NCBI GenBank assembly: GCA_946478715.1
Contig: CAMLDA010000042.1
Coordinates: forward strand, 1-5,709
From: an uncultured Candidatus Saccharibacteria bacterium
GTDB lineage: Bacteria > Patescibacteria > Saccharimonadia > Saccharimonadales > UBA10212
Reading direction: 5' to 3'
Length of the DNA: 5,709 nt
Position 1 is the stretch's first letter. Each line of letters starts with the position of its first letter. This document shows, one piece after another, positions 1 through 5,709 of this stretch. A program made the translations under genes and the position numbers. Under the pieces are notes generated by a model that was not told the DNA's origin, did no database searches, and saw nothing but the letters and a program-made list of their open reading frames with translations.

Positions 1-193
1 GGACCGCTACCAGCATCAGGATCGTGCCGGGCACAAGGTGGGAGATATGCAAAGTGGTACCGCCAATCTGCGGGTAACCGGACACTTTAAGGTAGGACCT
101 TATGACCAATATCGTGGTGATGGCCGATATGAAAAAAGTATCGAAAAGCTGCGCGAATTCAACGTTTCTGACTATTCGGACAAGGCGTATCAT
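1..193 (-). CDS. Small integral membrane protein with YPQIGG motif (N-terminal part, cut by window edge)
   Basis: An open frame of 64 codons starts at the ATG at 193-191 and runs off the left edge without a stop, so the C-terminus is missing. The protein begins MIRLVRIVRN. It has a hydrophobic helix at about residues 15-35, a YPQIGG motif at 40-45 followed by a Leu-His-Ile-x-His pattern, and the start of a second helix at about 52-64. I recall a similar motif (YPQIGG...LHIAH) in multi-helix membrane proteins of unknown function in several bacterial phyla. That recollection supports this frame over the open plus-strand frame covering the same bases. The ATG lies five bases after the stop of the pseudouridine synthase gene. 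The bases before it are A-rich and contain no Shine-Dalgarno, so translation is probably coupled to the upstream gene. The function is unknown, and confidence in the reading frame is fairly high. Confidence 0.75.
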   Translation of the reverse strand, partial: MIRLVRIVRNVEFAQLFDTFFISAITTILVIRSYLKVSGYPQIGGTTLHISHLVPGTILMLVAV

Positions 194-198
194 ATTTT

Positions 199-876
199 TT
201 ACTTTAGCAGTTTTAGTTCGTCAGAAGATAGTTCCCTCGACTGTCCGGGCTTAAGGCCGTTTAGGGTAAGGGGGCCGTATTGGCTGCGATGGAGCTTTAT
301 GACGCTTAAGCCAGCCGCCGCCAGCATCCGCTTGACCTGGTGGTTGCGGCCTTCGTGGATGGTCAGTTCAATTTTATCGTCTGATAACTTACGGGCTTTG
401 GCCGGTGCCGTTTTACCGTCCTCCAGGTCAATGCCGGTACTTAATTTATTAAGTACTACACCGGTGATAGCACCCCTGACCATAGCCTCATATACTTTAT
501 CGACTCTGAAACTGGGGTGCATCAGACGGTGGGCCAATTCTCCATCATTTGTCAGCAGCAGTGCGCCGCTGGTGTCATAATCCAGCCTGCCTACCGGCAC
601 TACCCTTTCAGGCGTGTCAATCAGGTCGGTGACTTTCCGCCTGCCCTTATCGTCCTTCAAGGTCGTCACATAGCCGGCCGGTTTATAAAGAAGTATGTAT
701 CGTGAACTCTGCAGGCTGACTTCCCTGCCGTCCAGCTCCACCTTATCCGCAGCGGATACCTCTGAATTAAGCTGTCCCTTTTGCCCGTTTACCGCCACCC
801 GTCCGGATTTAATCAGTTCATCAGCACCCCGCCTTGATGATATTCCGGCTTTTGCCAAATACGCGTTCAATCTCAT
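199..876 (-). CDS. RsuA/RluB-family rRNA pseudouridine synthase
   Basis: This 225-residue enzyme isomerises a specific uridine of 16S or 23S rRNA to pseudouridine during ribosome assembly. An S4 RNA-binding domain covers about residues 1-48 (starting MRLNAYLAKAGISSRRGADE). The catalytic domain follows, with the family signature GRLDYDTSG at 97-105, in which Asp99 is the expected nucleophile. A second signature, EGRNHQVKRM, lies at 175-184. The C-terminal GPLTLNGLKPG block at 201-211 is typical of the RsuA/RluB/RluE/RluF branch rather than RluA. Length is normal for the family. Which uridine it modifies (RsuA-like 16S or RluB-like 23S) cannot be told from sequence alone. The ATG at 876 is the natural S4-domain start. 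An AGG lies only three bases before it, too close to act as a Shine-Dalgarno, and an extended -10 box ends six bases upstream, so the mRNA may be leaderless. The YPQIGG membrane protein gene follows after five bases. Confidence 0.93.
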   Translation of the reverse strand: MRLNAYLAKAGISSRRGADELIKSGRVAVNGQKGQLNSEVSAADKVELDGREVSLQSSRYILLYKPAGYVTTLKDDKGRRKVTDLIDTPERVVPVGRLDYDTSGALLLTNDGELAHRLMHPSFRVDKVYEAMVRGAITGVVLNKLSTGIDLEDGKTAPAKARKLSDDKIELTIHEGRNHQVKRMLAAAGLSVIKLHRSQYGPLTLNGLKPGQSRELSSDELKLLK

Positions 877-882
877 AGGCCT

Positions 883-891
883 ATTTTAACA
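883..891 (-). promoter_or_regulatory. Extended -10 promoter of the pseudouridine synthase gene
   Basis: Read on the minus strand, bases 891-883 give TGTTAAAAT. This fits the extended -10 pattern (TG, one base, then TANNNT with TAAAAT). The hexamer ends at 883 and the ATG begins at 876, leaving six bases, so the predicted start of transcription falls at or next to the ATG. No good -35 is seen at the usual distance, which is normal for extended -10 promoters. This element overlaps the -35 region of the divergent tRNA promoter. Confidence 0.5.
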
Positions 892-912
892 GTGGTGGAT
901 TTTTTGTATAAT
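886..912 (+). promoter_or_regulatory. Promoter of tRNA-Ala(GGC)
   Basis: A perfect TATAAT -10 box lies at 907-912, 14 bases before the mature tRNA start, so transcription would begin at about 919. The best -35 candidate is TTAACA at 886-891 (5 of 6 matches to TTGACA) with a short 15-base spacer. The -10 is convincing and the -35 less so. The region is shared with the divergent promoter of the pseudouridine synthase. Confidence 0.65.
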
Positions 913-926
913 AGGCAGGCAAATCT

Positions 927-1003
927 GGGGCTATAGCTCAGTTGGCTAGAGCGCTTGTATGGCATACAAGAGGTCAGGAGTTCGAGTCTCCTTAGCTCCA
1001 CCA
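927..1003 (+). tRNA. tRNA-Ala (anticodon GGC)
   Basis: A full cloverleaf of 77 bases, including an encoded CCA at 1001-1003. The seven-base acceptor stem pairs GGGGCTA (927-933) with TAGCTCC (993-999), with one G-U pair, and the discriminator is A1000. The anticodon stem pairs CTTGT with ACAAG and encloses the loop ATGGCAT, giving anticodon GGC, which reads GCC and GCU alanine codons. The T arm pairs AGGAG with CTCCT around TTCGAGT. It is the only plus-strand gene in the window, with its own promoter upstream and a terminator hairpin starting six bases after the CCA. Confidence 0.97.
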
Positions 1004-1008
1004 GATTG

Positions 1009-1031
1009 ATCCGGCTTCAGCCGGATTTTTT
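1009..1031 (+). terminator. Intrinsic terminator of tRNA-Ala(GGC)
   Basis: ATCCGGCT (1009-1016) is perfectly complementary to AGCCGGAT (1019-1026) and is followed by a run of six T at 1026-1031. In RNA the two innermost pairs would open to give a six-base stem and a CTTCAG loop. The T run overlaps the first bases of the converging DUF4396 gene's stop codon (1030-1032). On the minus strand the hairpin is followed by CAATCTGG, not a T run, so it should not act as an efficient terminator in that direction. Confidence 0.88.
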
Positions 1032-1452
1032 AATGGTGATGGTCGGGGCCAACGCCTTTGGACATCACGAAGCGGTTGACCGGTACGGTCAGCACGAAAG
1101 CGATAGTCAGGCTTAGTGCCAGGCTCCACCAGAAAAGAAAGTCTGCGAGTTTAGCGTTAATAGCTCCCGGAATCAGCCATTCGGAAACGTTATCGATGAT
1201 TTCCATAGAGATTATAGATATGGTATCGACGGCAAGGGCCAGTTTAACCGCATCTTTCGCCGTCATATCTTTTCGGGCGCCCCAGAAAGTAAGCCCGTAA
1301 CCGATAATAAATGCCAGCACTACTGCCAGCACGGTTTGAACAAGGTTGTTCATATTCTGGCCTATGGCCATGCCCAGAACTTCGCCGATACCGCAGCCGG
1401 TAAGGCAGTGGCGGGTGTGGGTTATAGCCTGGCGCGTCAGATGGTCAAACAT
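1030..1452 (-). CDS. DUF4396 domain membrane protein
   Basis: A 140-residue membrane protein matching the DUF4396 family as I know it. The family hallmark is present near the N-terminus: His15-Cys16, Cys20 and Glu24 in the pattern HCLTGCGIGEVLGM (15-28). Hydrophobic segments lie at about 16-31, 37-58, 72-86 and 105-126, so three to four membrane helices are expected. The tail ends in Asp-His-His-His (137-140), also usual for this family. The conserved Cys, His and Glu suggest metal or redox chemistry in the membrane, but I know of no proven function. The ATG at 1452-1450 directly abuts the TAA stop of the DUF488 gene, so the two are co-transcribed and probably translationally coupled. The 3' end converges on the tRNA-Ala(GGC) terminator. 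Confidence 0.85.
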   Translation of the reverse strand: MFDHLTRQAITHTRHCLTGCGIGEVLGMAIGQNMNNLVQTVLAVVLAFIIGYGLTFWGARKDMTAKDAVKLALAVDTISIISMEIIDNVSEWLIPGAINAKLADFLFWWSLALSLTIAFVLTVPVNRFVMSKGVGPDHHH

Positions 1453-1794
1453 TTACTTCAGGGCCTCGGCCAGCACGACGGCCTGGTTATGCTCAGTATC
1501 ATGAGCCCCGTACAGCAGAGTCAGCCTACCGTGGTCTTTTTCCAATTTTTTTAGCGATTTCAAAAGCTCTTTCTTCTCTTTTAATTCATCTTGGTAACGT
1601 TTTTTGAATACCGGCCATTTAGCGGCCTCGTGGTTAAACCATTTGCGCAGTTCGTTTGAAGGGCCTATGTCCTTCATCCAGATATCAATCGCCGCCTTTT
1701 CTTTACTTAAACCGCGCGGCCACAGCCGGTCCACCAGCACCCGGTAACCGTCATCGCTGCTCTTTGATTCATATACCCGCTTAATACTAATCAT
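1453..1794 (-). CDS. DUF488 (YeaO-like) family protein
   Basis: A 113-residue soluble protein of the DUF488 family, whose biochemical role is not established. It starts [10 protein letters not shown] and carries the signature [21 protein letters not shown] at about 22-42, split here by no gap or frameshift. [16 protein letters not shown] follows at about 52-67, and the closing block [16 protein letters not shown] lies at 93-108. The middle (about 68-88) is Lys/Glu/Leu-rich and helical. The reading frame stays open upstream to a GTG at 1827, but that codon lies inside the tRNA-Ala(CGC) gene and the extra residues match nothing in the family, so the ATG at 1794-1792 is chosen. That ATG begins five bases after the tRNA CCA end, leaving no room for a Shine-Dalgarno outside the tRNA. 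The stop TAA abuts the ATG of the DUF4396 gene. Confidence 0.9.
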   Translation of the reverse strand: MISIKRVYESKSSDDGYRVLVDRLWPRGLSKEKAAIDIWMKDIGPSNELRKWFNHEAAKWPVFKKRYQDELKEKKELLKSLKKLEKDHGRLTLLYGAHDTEHNQAVVLAEALK

Positions 1795-1799
1795 ATATA

Positions 1800-1876
1800 T
1801 GGTGGAGACGATGAGAGTCGAACTCACGACCTCCGCAATGCGAATGCGGCGCTCTAGCCAACTGAGCTACGTCCCC
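1800..1876 (-). tRNA. tRNA-Ala (anticodon CGC)
   Basis: A full cloverleaf on the minus strand, 77 bases including an encoded CCA (1802-1800). The acceptor stem pairs GGGGACG (1876-1870) with CGTCTCC (1810-1804), with one G-U pair, and the discriminator is A. The anticodon stem pairs CCGCA with TGCGG around the loop TTCGCAT, giving anticodon CGC for the GCG alanine codon. The T stem pairs GTGAG with CTCAT (one G-U pair) around TTCGACT. It is the first gene of an apparent transcription unit tRNA - DUF488 - DUF4396. Confidence 0.96.
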
Positions 1877-1888
1877 TAACAGAGGTTA

Positions 1889-1897
1889 ATTATAGCA
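1889..1897 (-). promoter_or_regulatory. Extended -10 promoter of tRNA-Ala(CGC)
   Basis: On the minus strand, bases 1897-1889 read TGCTATAAT, a perfect extended -10 (TG, one base, TATAAT). The hexamer at 1894-1889 lies 12 bases before the mature tRNA 5' end, so transcription would start around 1882. No consensus -35 is present, and the place where it would fall is inside the terminator stem at 1898-1922. It probably drives the tRNA together with the DUF488 and DUF4396 genes. Confidence 0.75.
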
Positions 1898-1922
1898 AAA
1901 ACTGCTCAAGGTGAGCAGTTTT
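1897..1922 (-). terminator. Intrinsic terminator after ligA, potentially bidirectional
   Basis: A perfect 11-base inverted repeat, AAAACTGCTCA (1898-1908) and TGAGCAGTTTT (1912-1922), is separated by three bases. On the minus strand the stem ends in a run of five T (1901-1897), so it should end the htpX - membrane protein - ligA transcript just before the tRNA-Ala(CGC) promoter. On the plus strand the stem ends in four T, so weak activity in that direction is possible. Confidence 0.8.
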
Positions 1923-1974
1923 GCTTCTTCGCGCAGCCCACCCGCGGGCCCGGGTGAGAAGCTTTTTTGTTTTT
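1923..1974 (+). terminator. GC-rich compound hairpin followed by T run (terminator-like, no clear gene)
   Basis: CACCCG (1939-1944) pairs with CGGGTG (1951-1956), and GCTTCT (1923-1928) pairs with AGAAGC (1957-1962), with a ten-base bulge on the 5' side. T runs follow at 1963-1968 and 1970-1974. This has the form of a plus-strand terminator, but no plus-strand gene lies upstream other than antisense to the tRNA and DUF488. Overlapping palindromes CCCGCGGG and CGGGCCCG inside it allow alternative pairings. It could instead be part of the ligA 3' untranslated region or of an unrecognised RNA. Confidence 0.4.
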
Positions 1975-2020
1975 GGCCCAAGACCGTAGCCTTAGGCGAC
2001 AGGGTGTTTATTTTGCTTGT

Positions 2021-2046
2021 CTTTGCGCGAGCCCTGGTGCGCGAAG
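2021..2046. repeat. Imperfect inverted repeat in the ligA 3' region
   Basis: CTTTGCGC (2021-2028) can pair with GCGCGAAG (2039-2046) around a ten-base loop, with one G-U pair in plus-strand RNA (an A-C mismatch in minus-strand RNA). The sequence TGCGCGAAG at 2038-2046 is also an exact inverted copy of CTTCGCGCA at 1927-1935. The 194 bases from 1877 to 2070 contain no convincing coding frame. They hold this repeat, the compound hairpin, the ligA terminator and the tRNA promoter. Confidence 0.4.
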
Positions 2047-2070
2047 CTTACCTTTATTACACGCTTAAGT

Positions 2071-5036
<2,966 letters not shown>

Positions 5037-5042
5037 GCACTA

Positions 5043-5048
5043 ATTATA
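5043..5048 (-). promoter_or_regulatory. -10 box immediately before the six-helix membrane protein gene
   Basis: Minus-strand bases 5048-5043 read TATAAT, in the 32-base gap after htpX. Six bases separate it from the ATG at 5036, so the transcript would begin at or near the A of the ATG. I see no consensus -35 and no TG extension, so the promoter is supported only by the perfect hexamer and its position. It could let the membrane protein and ligA be expressed independently of htpX. Confidence 0.45.
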
Positions 5049-5068
5049 TAACTTACAGGGGTGAATAG

Positions 5069-5709
5069 CTATAATTTCATCGATCTGAGGGCTTTGATAC
5101 GGGCCTCTATAGGCGGGTGGGTACTGAACAGATTCAGCATGCTGTGGCCGCGCAGCGGGTTAGCGAAAAACATGTGCGCGGTGGAGGTATTCTGTACAGA
5201 CGTAGCGCTGCCGGTGCGCTCAATCTTTTCCAGGGCGCTGGCCAGGCCTTCCGGGTAGCGCGTCGTCAGAGCGCCGGTGGCATCCGCCAGGTATTCGCGG
5301 CGGCGGCTGATGGCCAGCTGCAGCAGACTGGCCGCCAGCGGAGCCAGAAACGCGGCGGCGAAAGCTAAAAGTATCATCATCTGGTTGTTGCCCTCCCGGT
5401 CATCGCGCCCGCCAAAGAATGACCAGCGCAGGAAAAAGTCGGCAATCATAGAAATAATCCCGACCAGGGCGAACGCCAAGGTGTTAACCCGCATATCGTA
5501 GTTTTTGACATGTCCCAGCTCGTGGGCGATGACACCTTGCAGTTCATTATCGTCCATTATCCTCAGCAGGCCTGTGGTAGCACAGACCACGGCGTTATTG
5601 TAATTGCGGCCGGTAGCAAAGGCGTTGGGCGACGGGTCGTCCATTATATACACCTTCGGCATGGGCAGGCCGTCGGTTATGGCCAGGTTTTCCACGGTCC
5701 GCCAAAGCC
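5069..5709 (-). CDS. htpX: HtpX-type M48 membrane zinc metalloprotease (N-terminus outside window)
   Basis: HtpX proteases degrade misfolded membrane proteins, with the active site facing the cytoplasm. The reading frame stays open to the right edge, where the extra residues LWRT continue the family pattern before VENLAITDGLPMPKVYI. The start therefore lies outside the window, and the GTG at 5695 is an internal valine. Counting that valine as residue 1, the signature NAFATGR is at 24-30. The zinc motif HELGH is at 58-62 with catalytic Glu59, and the third zinc ligand is Glu134 in RREYLADA. Two hydrophobic segments lie at about 72-91 and 106-128 between those motifs, as in HtpX. The C-terminal block THPPIEARI is at 192-200. 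About 70-90 N-terminal residues, normally two membrane helices, should be missing. The stop is TAG, and the six-helix membrane protein gene follows 32 bases later. Confidence 0.94.
   Translation of the reverse strand, partial: LWRTVENLAITDGLPMPKVYIMDDPSPNAFATGRNYNNAVVCATTGLLRIMDDNELQGVIAHELGHVKNYDMRVNTLAFALVGIISMIADFFLRWSFFGGRDDREGNNQMMILLAFAAAFLAPLAASLLQLAISRRREYLADATGALTTRYPEGLASALEKIERTGSATSVQNTSTAHMFFANPLRGHSMLNLFSTHPPIEARIKALRSMKL

Noticed and set aside
38..580. Plus-strand open frame of 180 codons starting with GTG
   Set aside because: It runs antisense through the C-terminal third of the pseudouridine synthase gene and becomes low-complexity Ser-rich there. The minus-strand frame over 1-193 gives a recognisable membrane protein.
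1795..1827. Longer DUF488 start at GTG 1827, with a GGAGG nearby
   Set aside because: The codon and the GGAGG lie inside the tRNA-Ala(CGC) gene (the GGAGG is anticodon stem plus variable loop), the spacing to the GTG is only two bases, and the added residues are not part of the family.
1941..1954. Nested palindromes CCCGCGGG and CGGGCCCG as a regulator operator or REP element
   Set aside because: There is only one copy in the window, and it is already explained as the inner part of a GC-rich hairpin. Nothing supports protein binding.
5069..5695. HtpX as a complete 208-residue protein starting at GTG 5695
   Set aside because: The frame is open to the window edge, the residues before the GTG fit the family, and the two N-terminal helices of HtpX would be missing.

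Overview
The window is bacterial chromosome, moderately GC-rich and densely packed, and it looks like core genome rather than a mobile island. No transposase, integrase, phage gene, CRISPR array or rRNA is visible. The best guess for the source is a Patescibacteria (CPR) lineage, perhaps Saccharibacteria. The reasons are an NAD+-dependent DNA ligase whose NMN-binding motif is altered in a way I associate with CPR ligases, very tight gene spacing, and the set of small membrane proteins. This assignment is inference. TGA is used as a stop and does not appear inside the genes, so the UGA=Gly code of Gracilibacteria/SR1 is unlikely.

Layout from the right edge, in the main (minus) direction of transcription. 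A truncated HtpX-type M48 membrane metalloprotease (5709-5069) is followed after 32 bp by a six-helix membrane protein of unknown function (5036-4086). That gene overlaps ligA (4089-2071) by 4 bp. LigA is the replicative and repair DNA ligase. A structured non-coding stretch (2070-1877) follows and ends in a strong terminator stem. The promoter of a tRNA-Ala(CGC) gene (1876-1800) sits at the foot of that stem. Five bases after the tRNA comes a DUF488 gene (1794-1453), whose TAA stop abuts the ATG of a DUF4396 membrane protein (1452-1030).

The only plus-strand gene is tRNA-Ala(GGC) (927-1003), with a TATAAT promoter and its own terminator. It converges on the DUF4396 gene. Divergent from it, on the minus strand, is an RsuA/RluB-type rRNA pseudouridine synthase (876-199). 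Five bases later comes the N-terminal part of a small membrane protein with a YPQIGG motif, which runs off the left edge (193-1).

The recurring theme is how genes start. Two minus-strand genes have a TATAAT-like -10 box ending six bases before the ATG and no usable Shine-Dalgarno. A third starts five bases after a tRNA 3' end. The other downstream genes rely on overlap or abutment. This suggests leaderless, tRNA-processed or coupled translation as the common mode here. I found no clearly novel multi-gene system. The items most worth checking are this start architecture, the structured 2070-1877 region, and the substitutions in the ligase active site.
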